NCBI GenBank assembly: GCA_964392665.1 | Contig: CAYMQB010000001.1 | Span: 66,066-130,065 of the forward strand | Reading direction: 5' to 3' | DNA length: 64,000 bases | DNA from: CAYMQB01 sp964392665 | Lineage (GTDB): Bacteria > Hydrothermota > E44-bin80 | In this document: in pieces, positions 35,760 to 45,002 of the stretch | Layout: each line of letters starts with the position of its first letter | Position numbering within the stretch: the first letter of the stretch is position 1 | Made by a program: the position numbers and the translations under genes | The notes under the pieces: generated by a model | What the model was told of the DNA's origin: nothing | Database searches by the model: none | Seen by the model: only the letters and a program-made list of their open reading frames with translations

Positions 35760-37052
35760 GTGAAAAGTACTTACTTGAACAAAATTTCAGAATATAAAGG
35801 ACAGGAAGTTCAAATCAAAGGTTGGATCTACAACAAACGTTCAAGTGGAAAAATACATTTTCTTCTAATTAGAGATGGAACGGGAATAATACAGTCCGTT
35901 GCTGTAAAAGGTGAAATACCTGATAATGAATTCGAAATGTGTGACAAAGCTACACAAGAATCCTCAATCATAGCTTCGGGTATTGTAAGAGAAGATAATC
36001 GTGCTCCCGGAGGATATGAACTATCACTGAAACACATTGAAATAGTGCAAATATCACAGCCTTATCCGATAACACCAAAAGAACATGGTATCGCTTTTCT
36101 TATGGATAACAGACACCTGTGGATCCGCTCAAAAAGGCAATACGCAGTACTGAAAATAAGAGCGGAAGTGATAAATGCCCTGAGAGACTTTTTTAACTCA
36201 AAAGGATTTATCCTCATAGATGCACCCGTTCTTACACCCTCATCATGCGAAGGAACAACAACCCTATTTGAGACGGACTACTTTGGCAAAAAAGCATATT
36301 TAACTCAAAGTGGGCAATTGTACAATGAAGCAACCTGTATGGCATTTGGAAAAGTTTACTGTTTCGGACCTTCTTTTAGAGCAGAGAAATCAAAAACAAG
36401 GAGACATATTACAGAGTTCTGGCAAATTGAACCAGAAATTGCATATGCAGACTTGAATGATATAATAGATTACGCAGAAAACTCCGTAGTTTACACAGTT
36501 GAAAGAGTTCTTGAAAATTGCAGAAATGAACTTGATATACTTGAGCGAGAAACAAAACCTCTTGAAAATGTAAAATCACCTTTTCCAAGAAAAACCTATT
36601 CAGAGGCAGTGGAAATTCTCAAAAGTCAGGGAGAAAAGTTCGAATGGGGACAAGACTTCGGAGCTCCTCAAGAAACAGTCATAAGTCGCACTTTTGACAA
36701 ACCAGTACACGTTACACATTTCCCAACGCAAGTCAAACCCTTTTATATGAAAAAAGCACCGGAAGATGAAAAACTTGCCCTTGGTGTCGATGTACTTGCA
36801 CCAGAGGGTTACGGTGAAATCATTGGAGGTGGACAGAGAGAAGATAATCCGGAAATTCTGGAAAAGAGACTGAATGATGAAAAACTTCCCAGGCAAGCAT
36901 TCCAATGGTATATTGACTTAAGAAAATATGGTTCTGTACCACACAGCGGTTTTGGACTTGGGATTGAAAGAACAGTTACCTGGCTTTGTGGTCTCCATCA
37001 CATAAGAGAGAGTATTCCATTTCCAAGATTGCTTGATAGGATATACCCATAA
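35760..37052 (+). CDS. asnS: Asparagine--tRNA ligase
   Basis: A class II aminoacyl-tRNA synthetase with an N-terminal OB-fold anticodon-binding domain (about 1-105, VQIKGWIYNKRSSGKIHFLLIRDG). The catalytic core has motif 2 FRAEKSKTRRHITEFWQIEPE and motif 3 GFGLGIERTVTWLCGL. EIIGGGQRE and the final PFPRLLDRIYP mark it as AsnRS rather than AspRS. The start is taken as GTG at 35760 because AGGAGG lies seven bases before it. That gives 430 residues; the ATG at 35733 would place the SD inside the gene. Confidence 0.92.
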   Translation: MKSTYLNKISEYKGQEVQIKGWIYNKRSSGKIHFLLIRDGTGIIQSVAVKGEIPDNEFEMCDKATQESSIIASGIVREDNRAPGGYELSLKHIEIVQISQPYPITPKEHGIAFLMDNRHLWIRSKRQYAVLKIRAEVINALRDFFNSKGFILIDAPVLTPSSCEGTTTLFETDYFGKKAYLTQSGQLYNEATCMAFGKVYCFGPSFRAEKSKTRRHITEFWQIEPEIAYADLNDIIDYAENSVVYTVERVLENCRNELDILERETKPLENVKSPFPRKTYSEAVEILKSQGEKFEWGQDFGAPQETVISRTFDKPVHVTHFPTQVKPFYMKKAPEDEKLALGVDVLAPEGYGEIIGGGQREDNPEILEKRLNDEKLPRQAFQWYIDLRKYGSVPHSGFGLGIERTVTWLCGLHHIRESIPFPRLLDRIYP

Positions 37053-37134
37053 TTTAGGGGAAAATACTACTTCAATTCTTAACAAATTTACTTATATGGA
37101 ACTTCCTTTGAGAACTTATGTCTACATTATAAAT

Positions 37135-37884
37135 ATGAGAATACCATTTGTGTCTATACTGATCTTTTTCGGTTTCGCTTGTCTTTCAGGCGAAGAACGA
37201 GCTGTTCAACAGCTCTTCAGCGCAGGCAATGAACTTTATGAGCAGGGAAAATACGCAGAAGCAATCGATATGTATGAAAAGATTGTCGAGAAGAGAATTA
37301 GTAATGGCGCACTGTTTTACAACCTCGCAAACAGCCATTTCCGGGAAGGAAACATAGGGTATTCAATTCTTTATTATGAAAAGGCTCGTAGATTATTACC
37401 ACGCGACAGAGAACTATGTGAAAACTACCAATTTGTTAAAAACCTGCTTAAGGATAGAATTCAAGGCAAAAAAGAATCGTTTCTTGTTCTCATAATTACT
37501 GCTTTGCTGAGCAAGTTTACATCTAAGGAAATTGTGTCTTTTGTCTCGGTATTCTTCTCAATCACGCTGCTTGTTTCCATTCTCTTTTTCAAATATAAAC
37601 ACTCGAATTTCCTGAAGAACTTTACAACCTCCTTGTTTATTCTATTTGTTTTTTTTGTTTTTCTGATGTACCTGAAGATTAGAGATTCTACGGTAAAGAC
37701 AGGCGTAATAATTGCTCAAGTTGCAGATATTATGAGTGCACCATCGCAGGAATCGACTTTAGAATTTTCCATCCATGAGGGAACCGAGTTCATCATAATT
37801 GAATCTCTAAAAGAATGGGTCAAAATTAAACTATTAGATGGAAAAACCGGTTGGACAGAGGAGGGAACATTTGGAAGGATATAA
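37135..37884 (+). CDS. BatE-like TPR/SH3 membrane protein
   Basis: From the ATG at 37135 there are 249 residues. They comprise a signal peptide ending near CLSGEE, two to three TPR units (about 25-110, with NELYEQGKYAEAIDMYEKIV), two transmembrane helices (about 135-195), and a C-terminal SH3-like domain (VADIMSAPSQEST, then KEWVKIKLLDGKTGWTEE). This order matches BatE of Bacteroides aerotolerance loci. batA-D genes are absent here. The start is not certain, because the frame stays open upstream to 37033. Confidence 0.7.
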   Translation: MRIPFVSILIFFGFACLSGEERAVQQLFSAGNELYEQGKYAEAIDMYEKIVEKRISNGALFYNLANSHFREGNIGYSILYYEKARRLLPRDRELCENYQFVKNLLKDRIQGKKESFLVLIITALLSKFTSKEIVSFVSVFFSITLLVSILFFKYKHSNFLKNFTTSLFILFVFFVFLMYLKIRDSTVKTGVIIAQVADIMSAPSQESTLEFSIHEGTEFIIIESLKEWVKIKLLDGKTGWTEEGTFGRI

Positions 37885-37915
37885 AATGTCAAACCGCCAA
37901 TTTCTAATTTTTTCC

Positions 37916-37944
37916 TTGACAATAATTAAACTTCGTCTTATAAT
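37916..37944 (+). promoter_or_regulatory. Consensus promoter of the DUF1844-LysM unit
   Basis: A perfect consensus: TTGACA (37916-37921), a 17-bp spacer and TATAAT (37939-37944). The leader to the ATG at 38017 is about 65 bases and contains a CCAGC...GCTGG pair that could form a small hairpin. It lacks a clear SD. Confidence 0.85.
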
Positions 37945-38016
37945 AGCTTAAATCCAGCATCGAGTATTCGACAACATAGGAATCCCAAAAAACGCTGGAC
38001 TTAAATAAATTGGCTT

Positions 38017-38310
38017 ATGTTTAGAAAATCAAAAGACGATAAAAACAAAGCAGAAGCTCCAGAACCATCCTTTTCAAACCTTGTTCTTATGCTTGCAACC
38101 GGTGTTTATACAAGTTTAGGGATTGTGCCCGATCCCATTACAAAAAAAACCAACAAAAACCTTCCAATTGCAAAGAGTACCATAGACCTTCTTGATATTC
38201 TTAGACAAAAAACAAAAGGAAACCTTACAAAAGATGAAGAAGGATTTTTTCTTAACATATTGAGTGACATAAAAATGAAATTTGCCAAAATCAAAAACAA
38301 GGAGGGATAA
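38017..38310 (+). CDS. DUF1844 family protein
   Basis: A 97-residue protein whose core FSNLVLMLATGVYTSLGIVPDP is followed by KNLPIAKSTIDLLDILRQKTKGNLTKDEEGF, the signature of DUF1844. These small helical proteins are widespread in deltaproteobacteria and FCB lineages; their function is unknown. The stop overlaps the ATG of the LysM gene (TAATG), so the two are translated together. Confidence 0.82.
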   Translation: MFRKSKDDKNKAEAPEPSFSNLVLMLATGVYTSLGIVPDPITKKTNKNLPIAKSTIDLLDILRQKTKGNLTKDEEGFFLNILSDIKMKFAKIKNKEG

Positions 38311-39425
38311 TGAAAAAGCTGATGTTTTTCGTTATTTTAGTGTTCGTATTTGTCAGTACAGTTTCGATGTTATCTGAGGAGACAAGCCGAATTCATATAG
38401 TAAAACCAGGTGATACACTCTGGGACCTTTCTGGTTTTTACCTGCAAAATCCATTTCTTTGGCCTTCAATTTATCAAGTTAATAAGGTAAGCATCAACAA
38501 TCCTCACTGGATATTTCCAGGACAAAGATTCTTCATTCCACCGTTGTATAAAACCACACACAGACTATATATAAGACCTAAAACAGAAAAGGCAAGGGTC
38601 GAAAATGTAACAAAAGTCGAAGAAATAGGTGTTGCATTGCCAATCGTAGCCCGAAATCTCGCATATATGGGAGCATATATAACTGACGAAAAAATAGAAA
38701 AAGGCTATATTGTTGAATCCGAACCCAAGGAAAAAGAACATCTTGTTTCTTCCAATTCTGTTTACATCGATCTTGGAGAAATAGATGGTGTTCAGATTGG
38801 AGACTTGTATACTATCTTCAGAATGGGAAAAGATGTCAAGAACCCTGTGAACGGACAGTATTATGGTAGAATTGTCAACGTGCTTGGCAAACTTATTGTC
38901 AACAAAGTTTCTGATAATTCGTCTCGTTGCGAAATAATTCAATCGTTTGACATTATTCAGAATCACGATATGATTATGCCTTATGCTCCTGTCGATATTC
39001 CAAATAATACCGAACTTTTAACTCCAGAATCGCTTATTGAAGGACATATCGTAACTACTTTGAGGACCGACAGGATAGCACAGCCATTTGACATAGTCTA
39101 CATAGACCTTGGAGAAACACAAGGAATTACTTCCGGAGATTACTTCGAAATTATCAGAAAAGGCGAGAATGTTTCTGACCCGGGACCAAAACGAAAGGTT
39201 AAACTACCTGAAAAAAAGGTGGGAGGATTACAAGTATTGACCAGTCGCAGCGAAACGGCAACCTGTTATCTAACGGAGATCTGTGGCAATATGGACTTAG
39301 GACCAGCTGAGCTAATTAGATTAAAGGGAGCAGCCCCAGGAACGGTTAAGAAACATGAAGTAAGCGAGGAAACCGAAGAAGGTATCGAAGAAATAGAAGA
39401 GGAAGAAATTATCGTTCCGGAGTAG
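38310..39425 (+). CDS. LysM-domain envelope protein with FlgT-C-like repeats
   Basis: The 371 residues comprise a signal peptide (about 1-22), one LysM peptidoglycan-binding module (about 28-76, IHIVKPGDTLWDLSGFYL), and two copies of a beta domain at about 150-230 and 250-345. These copies open VYIDLGEIDGVQIGDLYTIF and VYIDLGETQGITSGDYFEII and resemble the FlgT C-terminal fold. An acidic tail of about 20 residues (EETEEGIEEIEEEE) closes the protein. It is probably a periplasmic cell-wall linker. GGAGGG precedes the start. Confidence 0.8.
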   Translation: MKKLMFFVILVFVFVSTVSMLSEETSRIHIVKPGDTLWDLSGFYLQNPFLWPSIYQVNKVSINNPHWIFPGQRFFIPPLYKTTHRLYIRPKTEKARVENVTKVEEIGVALPIVARNLAYMGAYITDEKIEKGYIVESEPKEKEHLVSSNSVYIDLGEIDGVQIGDLYTIFRMGKDVKNPVNGQYYGRIVNVLGKLIVNKVSDNSSRCEIIQSFDIIQNHDMIMPYAPVDIPNNTELLTPESLIEGHIVTTLRTDRIAQPFDIVYIDLGETQGITSGDYFEIIRKGENVSDPGPKRKVKLPEKKVGGLQVLTSRSETATCYLTEICGNMDLGPAELIRLKGAAPGTVKKHEVSEETEEGIEEIEEEEIIVPE

Positions 39426-39431
39426 TGTTTT

Positions 39432-39899
39432 TTGGAAAAACAAACATCAATACTTAAAAAAATATATCTCTTCAGAAAACTAAACGAAGAGGAATTAAAA
39501 CATATCCTTAAAATTGCAAGTGCAAAATCATTTAAAAAGAATAAGGCTGTTTTCAATGAAGGAGAAAAGGGAGACGCCTTTTACATCGTTCTCAAGGGCT
39601 CAATAAGAATTAGCACAAATGTTCCTGGTGTAGGTGAGGAAGCTCTTGCTGTTTTGAAAAAGGGAGACTATTTTGGGGAAATGGCTTTGATTGATAACGT
39701 CTCCCGTTCCGCCTCTGCAATTGCAAATGAGGAAACAATCCTGCTTAAAATTACTGACGCAAATTTCAGGCATCTTCTTGTAAACGACCATAGCATCGCT
39801 TACAAACTACTGTGGGAGTTGGTTCAAACCCTTTCAAAGAGGCTAAGAGAAACGGATAACAAACTAAAGACCATTCTTGCAATAGCAAAGGATTTCTAA
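39432..39899 (+). CDS. Stand-alone cyclic-nucleotide-binding domain protein, second copy
   Basis: The 155 residues form one cyclic-nucleotide-binding domain (about 8-125) with the cassette YFGEMALIDNVSRSASA, so the key Glu and Arg-Ser are intact. A short helical tail (ELVQTLSKRLRETDNKLKTI) follows, with no DNA-binding domain. It begins at TTG with no SD, seven bases after the LysM gene. It resembles the protein at 22232-22756 in layout and tail, so the two look like paralogues. Confidence 0.82.
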   Translation: MEKQTSILKKIYLFRKLNEEELKHILKIASAKSFKKNKAVFNEGEKGDAFYIVLKGSIRISTNVPGVGEEALAVLKKGDYFGEMALIDNVSRSASAIANEETILLKITDANFRHLLVNDHSIAYKLLWELVQTLSKRLRETDNKLKTILAIAKDF

Positions 39900-39942
39900 A
39901 GAACAATTCATAAATAAATACACTACCATTCACTTTCAATAA

Positions 39943-40788
39943 ATGAAAAGCAAAATTACTATTCCTTACCTTTACGAGATGCATAGCAAAGACGAGAGAG
40001 TTGCGTTGCTTACCGCATATGATTACCCAACTGCACTCATTGAAGATGAAGCGGGAATCGAGATAATACTCGTTGGGGATTCGCTTGCAATGACTATGCT
40101 GGGATATGAAAACACATTGTCAGTGACAATAGATGAAATGCTTATTTTCACAAAAGCGGTGACAAGAGCGGTCAAAAGGGCTTTTGTTGTTGCCGATATG
40201 CCTTTTTTGACTTACAAAACCGATTCTGATACTGCAATCAAAAACGCAGGAAAATTTATTCAAGAAGCTAATGCGGATGCCGTTAAACTCGAGGGTGCAG
40301 AGGGTAGGGTTGCAGAAAACATTGAAGCAATCGTTAATGCAGGAATAGCCGTTATGGGTCACATAGGTTTGACACCTCAATCCATTGGTGTTCTGGGCGG
40401 TTACAAGGTTCAAGGGACAAATAAGGATACGGCACTCAAATTGATCGAAAATGCCAAAAGGCTCGAAAACGCTGGCGTATTTGCGATTATTGCAGAATCT
40501 ATTCCAACCGAACTCACTCCATTGATTAAAGAAAAGGTCAATATCCCCGTATATGGTATCGGAGCAGGTGTTAACGCAGATGGTCAAATACTTGTAGTAC
40601 ATGATATACTTGGACTTTTTCACGATTTTATTCCACGATTTGTTAAGAGATACACAGAACTTGATAAAATTTTAAGAAATGCATTTACCAGTTACATAAA
40701 AGATGTCAAGGATGCAAATTTTCCCGATGATAAGCAGTCATACCACATGGACCAAAAGGAACTGAAATCATTGAAAAAAACCTTATAA
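39943..40788 (+). CDS. panB: 3-methyl-2-oxobutanoate hydroxymethyltransferase
   Basis: PanB makes ketopantoate from 2-oxoisovalerate and methylene-THF, the first step to pantothenate and CoA. The 281-residue TIM barrel has LLTAYDYPTA, ILVGDSLAMTMLGY (metal-binding Asp), GHIGLTPQS and VYGIGAG. panC and panD are not adjacent. One base separates its stop from the ATG of thiL. Confidence 0.93.
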   Translation: MKSKITIPYLYEMHSKDERVALLTAYDYPTALIEDEAGIEIILVGDSLAMTMLGYENTLSVTIDEMLIFTKAVTRAVKRAFVVADMPFLTYKTDSDTAIKNAGKFIQEANADAVKLEGAEGRVAENIEAIVNAGIAVMGHIGLTPQSIGVLGGYKVQGTNKDTALKLIENAKRLENAGVFAIIAESIPTELTPLIKEKVNIPVYGIGAGVNADGQILVVHDILGLFHDFIPRFVKRYTELDKILRNAFTSYIKDVKDANFPDDKQSYHMDQKELKSLKKTL

Positions 40789-40789
40789 A

Positions 40790-41779
40790 ATGGTCGCACT
40801 CTCTGAGACATCCGTCCTTAAACTCATAAGAAAAATACTGCCAAACCCGGACGCAAGGGTACTGGTTGGTTTTGGTGATGATGCAGCCTGTTACAAAATA
40901 CCATCTGGAAACTATTCCTGTATTTCAACGGATGCATTTATTGAGAATGTCCATTTTTCGCTTGCATACTTTAGTTTTCAGGACATTGGCGTAAAATCAC
41001 TTGCAGCGGCATTGAGTGACATTGCAGCTGTTGGAGGAACTCCATCTGTTGCCGTGGTTTCTCTTTTGTTAACTAAAGGAATTAAAGATGCCGACATACA
41101 GGAGCTTTACACAGGCATAAACGAAACAGCCAAAAAATACTGGGTGAACATAGTTGGAGGAGACATAGTAAAAGCAGAAGAAATAGCAATTATTTTCACC
41201 ATTGTTGGAGAAATCGAAAAGTCACGCATTACCCTTCGCTCCGGTGCAGAAGAAGGTGACATTATTTTCGTAACGGGAAACCTCGGTGACTCTTATATGG
41301 GACAATTAGTTCTTGAGAAAGGTATAGATATTGAATCATATGGATTCTACGATATCGTTCAGAAACATCTCAGGCCTGAACCGAGAATAATAGAATCGAA
41401 AAAACTTTTGGATACTGTAAAAATTCATTCTATGATCGACATATCGGATGGTCTGTCAACTGATATTCTGCACATTGCCCTGGAAAGTAGGAAAAGCATA
41501 AAATTAGAAGCCAGCAAATTACCAATATCCGATGAAGCAAAGAGAGCTGCTGGACAGTTTAAACTAAGTCCTATCGAAACAGCACTAAGAAGTGGAGAGG
41601 AATATGAATTGCTTTTTACAGTTCCTGAATCTGAGGTTGAAAAACTAAAACGAATAGACATTGGAATCCCATTAACACCAATTGGAAAAGTTTACGACAG
41701 AGGTCAAAAAAGTGTTCTCCTGCTTCCCGGTGGCGAACAGAAACCGCTAATTCCTACTGGATATAATCACCTCGCTTAA
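40790..41779 (+). CDS. thiL: Thiamine-monophosphate kinase
   Basis: ThiL phosphorylates thiamine monophosphate to thiamine diphosphate. The 329 residues of the PurM/ThiL ATP-dependent family have LVGFGDDAACY, STDAFIENVHF (metal ligands), AALSDIAAVGG, VGGDIVKAE and ISDGLSTDI. The family length and motifs are complete. Directly follows panB, so two cofactor genes are probably on one transcript. Confidence 0.93.
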   Translation: MVALSETSVLKLIRKILPNPDARVLVGFGDDAACYKIPSGNYSCISTDAFIENVHFSLAYFSFQDIGVKSLAAALSDIAAVGGTPSVAVVSLLLTKGIKDADIQELYTGINETAKKYWVNIVGGDIVKAEEIAIIFTIVGEIEKSRITLRSGAEEGDIIFVTGNLGDSYMGQLVLEKGIDIESYGFYDIVQKHLRPEPRIIESKKLLDTVKIHSMIDISDGLSTDILHIALESRKSIKLEASKLPISDEAKRAAGQFKLSPIETALRSGEEYELLFTVPESEVEKLKRIDIGIPLTPIGKVYDRGQKSVLLLPGGEQKPLIPTGYNHLA

Positions 41780-41849
41780 TCCATATAGAAACATTAATGT
41801 TACATCTCTCTTTATTGTCCATCTGCTTTAATACTAAAGGTTAAACATA

Positions 41850-44645
41850 ATGAGAAACATTTACACTCTTATTTTGTACCTTTTACTTTCAATTTCTCTC
41901 TCATCACAAGCTTATGATCCTTCATTGCACTGGAAAACTATGGAAACCAATCATTTCTCTATTCACTATTATGAAACGGAAGCCAGCATTGCCCTCGAGA
42001 TTTCTAAAATCTCCGAAAATGTCTATGATAAACTATCACAATTTCTTGATTGGCACCCAAAAGGAAAAATACAAATTGTGCTTTCCGATGAACAGGACCT
42101 CGCAAATGGATATGCCAATCCCTTTCCAATAAATACGATTGTTATATATCCCTGTCAGCCGCCACCGGAAGATGAATACTATGAAAATTGGCTTCGCGAA
42201 ATCGTCACCCATGAACTAACACATATTATTCAACTCGATAGAACAGCAGGCTTTCCTGCATTCTTGAGAAAACTATTCGGTAGAATCATAATTAACAATG
42301 CAGCTCACCCTATATGGTTCATCGAAGGACTGGCTGTAAATACGGAATCTAAATTCACAAACGGCGGCAGGCTTAACTCAGCGCGCTTTAGAATGATGCT
42401 CGAACAAGATATCGAAAGTGCCAACTTAAAATCCATTGACAGAGCATCCAATTTTCCACTCGTATGGCCTGGAGGAATTACTCCATACTTATATGGAGCA
42501 TACTTTGTAAACTGGCTTTCCGAAAAATACGGCGATGAAAGCATAGCTGAGTATAACAAGCATACAGCTCGTGGTATTCCATTTGCAGTCAACACTGCAG
42601 CAAAAAGAACATTCAAGAAAGATTTCGTAACCCTATGGAAACAATGGAAAGCAGAAGTAAGGATCACAGCAGGAGAAAATGAAATTCAAGAAAAAACCAA
42701 ATCTTTGACCAATGACGGACAATGGAACCTATCCCCCACTTTTTCTCCTGATGCCAAAACAGTTGCATTCATCAGGCGAAGTCTGGATGAATATCCTGGG
42801 CTTCAGCTTCTGGAAGCAGAATCCGGGAAAACAAAAAAGATTGCCGAAGGCTACATAAATCCCGGCGTATCCTGGTCAGGAAACGGCGAAAGACTTATCT
42901 TTTCCAGGCTTGATATAATAAGAAATTACTATTTCTTTTCAAATATTTACGAATATGACATATTGAATAGGAAACTAAACAAGATTAAAGGAACGGAAAG
43001 AGGCAAATTCCCCGTTTATACCATGGATGGAAAGGGCATTCTTTTTGTAAAAGAACACTGTGGGAGTAATGATTTGTGCATCATCTATCCGGAAAACGAT
43101 AGTCTTATTACCATATTTCACAATAATGACCATACCCAGTATCATTATCCTCACTTTTTGCCTGACAGTGAGAAAATCCTTATGTCCATCTGGAGAAAAG
43201 GACAGGGTGAACAGATTTACATCTTCAATACTTCCGATAACACGCTCGAAAAACTCACTCGTGAAGGTAACAATTTCTCTCCACAATGGTCAGACAAATT
43301 TCATGGTATATTCTTCATTTCAGATAATACTGACACATATCAGCTCAGGTTCTACTCATTTGAAGACAGGAAAACATATTTTGTTTCTGACATCGACCGA
43401 AATATGCTTTATCCCGATATATCAACCGATGAGAATCAAATGGTGTTTTCTCATTACACAAGCAACGGCTTCAATATCTGCACAATACACCTTGACAGCC
43501 TAAAACTTGAAGAAAACGAAAATAAGCAATTGGATTTTGAGAAATTGCTTTTCTCAGAAAGGGAATTTAGAACAGAGTCTCACGCTTACAATCCTCTTCC
43601 CTATCTCATTCCAAAATTCTGGCTGCCATTTCCATATATCAAGGAAGCGACCGCAAGTCCCGCTTTTGCAACACTGAGTCAGGATGTCCTTTATAAACAC
43701 TCCCTTTTTCTTTATGCAGCATACTTCCTGCCCGAAAATAGTGTCCTCTATAATTTTACATATACAAATAACTGTTTTAGACCAGAGATTTTCATAGAAA
43801 GCAATAAAGATTTTCTTGCAAGTGGAGAGAATTGGATAGGTGAAAAACAGAAAAATGCATATATAACTTTAACCCGACATTACACCAGAGCAATCCATTC
43901 AATTTCAACTGGATATGAACGTGATGTATATCTAGCGAGTAATACAACATATAACTTTTCTAACATTCTTCTTAGTTATTACTTTAGTAACAGGTTAAGA
44001 TTCCCCCGCTCCATTGAATACGAAAGAGGGGGGTATTTCACAGGAACATACAGATTCTATTCTGAAAAACTATGGAGTGATTATACATTTCATAACCTTA
44101 AAACAAAACTCGGCTGGTATACTAAAATCCCGTTCCCTCACAATGTATTGTCTTTTAAGCTTGCTGGCGGGTTAACTAAGTCCGACTCGACCAATATAGG
44201 TGTAATGAGCATAGGTGGAAACAGCGGAGCCTTTGCCCTGCGAGGATATGAATCGGGAATCTACTATGGAAAATTCGTATTCACCGGTTCACTATCCTAT
44301 GCGTTTCCGTTTTTCTGGATTGAAAGAGGTGTATCGGTATATCCCATCTATTTCCATAATGTCAGCATGAACCTTTTTACTGACCTCGGAACTGCCTCTC
44401 TACAATTTCCTCCGGACAACTTCCAACCCTGGTTGAATTCAATTGGAGCAGAACTATCTCTATCTTTCGACCTTTTATATTCGCAGGTACCCTGCAATCT
44501 CACGGCAGGAATTGCAGTAACAGAAGAGAATTGCAAACCAAGCTTTTATCTCAATATCACAACCAGTATTCCATATTTACTAAAAAACACTCATATTATC
44601 AAATCCAATATACAAAAAAACCTGCATATTCAATCCATAAAGTAG
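41850..44645 (+). CDS. Secreted metalloprotease-propeller-outer-membrane-barrel protein
   Basis: A 931-residue protein in three parts. After a signal peptide (about 1-20), a gluzincin domain (about 25-280) carries HELTH at 121-125 and the third zinc ligand Glu159 in FIEG, as in peptidase MA-like proteins. A PD40/TolB-like propeller follows (about 290-560; blades such as LSPTFSPDAKTVAFIRR and GNNFSPQWSDKFHGIFFIS). A C-terminal region of about 290 residues shows barrel strands and an Omp85-like GGNSGAFALRGYESGIYYG. The layout suggests a protease domain tethered to the outer membrane by its own barrel. Upstream SD is weak. Confidence 0.75.
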   Translation: MRNIYTLILYLLLSISLSSQAYDPSLHWKTMETNHFSIHYYETEASIALEISKISENVYDKLSQFLDWHPKGKIQIVLSDEQDLANGYANPFPINTIVIYPCQPPPEDEYYENWLREIVTHELTHIIQLDRTAGFPAFLRKLFGRIIINNAAHPIWFIEGLAVNTESKFTNGGRLNSARFRMMLEQDIESANLKSIDRASNFPLVWPGGITPYLYGAYFVNWLSEKYGDESIAEYNKHTARGIPFAVNTAAKRTFKKDFVTLWKQWKAEVRITAGENEIQEKTKSLTNDGQWNLSPTFSPDAKTVAFIRRSLDEYPGLQLLEAESGKTKKIAEGYINPGVSWSGNGERLIFSRLDIIRNYYFFSNIYEYDILNRKLNKIKGTERGKFPVYTMDGKGILFVKEHCGSNDLCIIYPENDSLITIFHNNDHTQYHYPHFLPDSEKILMSIWRKGQGEQIYIFNTSDNTLEKLTREGNNFSPQWSDKFHGIFFISDNTDTYQLRFYSFEDRKTYFVSDIDRNMLYPDISTDENQMVFSHYTSNGFNICTIHLDSLKLEENENKQLDFEKLLFSEREFRTESHAYNPLPYLIPKFWLPFPYIKEATASPAFATLSQDVLYKHSLFLYAAYFLPENSVLYNFTYTNNCFRPEIFIESNKDFLASGENWIGEKQKNAYITLTRHYTRAIHSISTGYERDVYLASNTTYNFSNILLSYYFSNRLRFPRSIEYERGGYFTGTYRFYSEKLWSDYTFHNLKTKLGWYTKIPFPHNVLSFKLAGGLTKSDSTNIGVMSIGGNSGAFALRGYESGIYYGKFVFTGSLSYAFPFFWIERGVSVYPIYFHNVSMNLFTDLGTASLQFPPDNFQPWLNSIGAELSLSFDLLYSQVPCNLTAGIAVTEENCKPSFYLNITTSIPYLLKNTHIIKSNIQKNLHIQSIK

Positions 44646-45002
44646 CATATGCGTTCTTACCAAAGTTCTGTACCTTTTCATGCACAATCGTGTTATCATG
44701 TCATTCCGAATATACTTCGGAATCTTGGTTTTCCGAAGATCCTGAAAAAATACTGAAACTTGTTCAGCACATGATTCAGGGTGACAAAAATGAACTGTCA
44801 TGCTGAATCCTTCGCTCTGCTCGAGGGCAGCCTTGTTTCAGCATCTCGACTTTAGATTCTTCCAGGGTTAAAAAGACTGTCTTACTCAGAATGACAACCA
44901 ATTATGACGCTGAAACTGTTGCCATTATTAAGGTTTTTCTATTTTGCGGATGAGATATAACACTCTATTGTCTGAATTACGAACCTTGCTTTATTCATTT
45001 TT
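44646..45002. repeat. Gene-free gap with dispersed palindromic repeats
   Basis: No gene is supported. ATTCCGAA (44703-44710) pairs with TTCGGAAT (44716-44723). CTGAA...TTCAG lies near 44753-44766. ATGCTGAA (44800-44807) pairs with TTCAGCAT (44837-44844). The 44797-44850 segment recurs in inverted orientation at 50379-50430. AGAATGACA ends occur near 44889. Confidence 0.55.
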
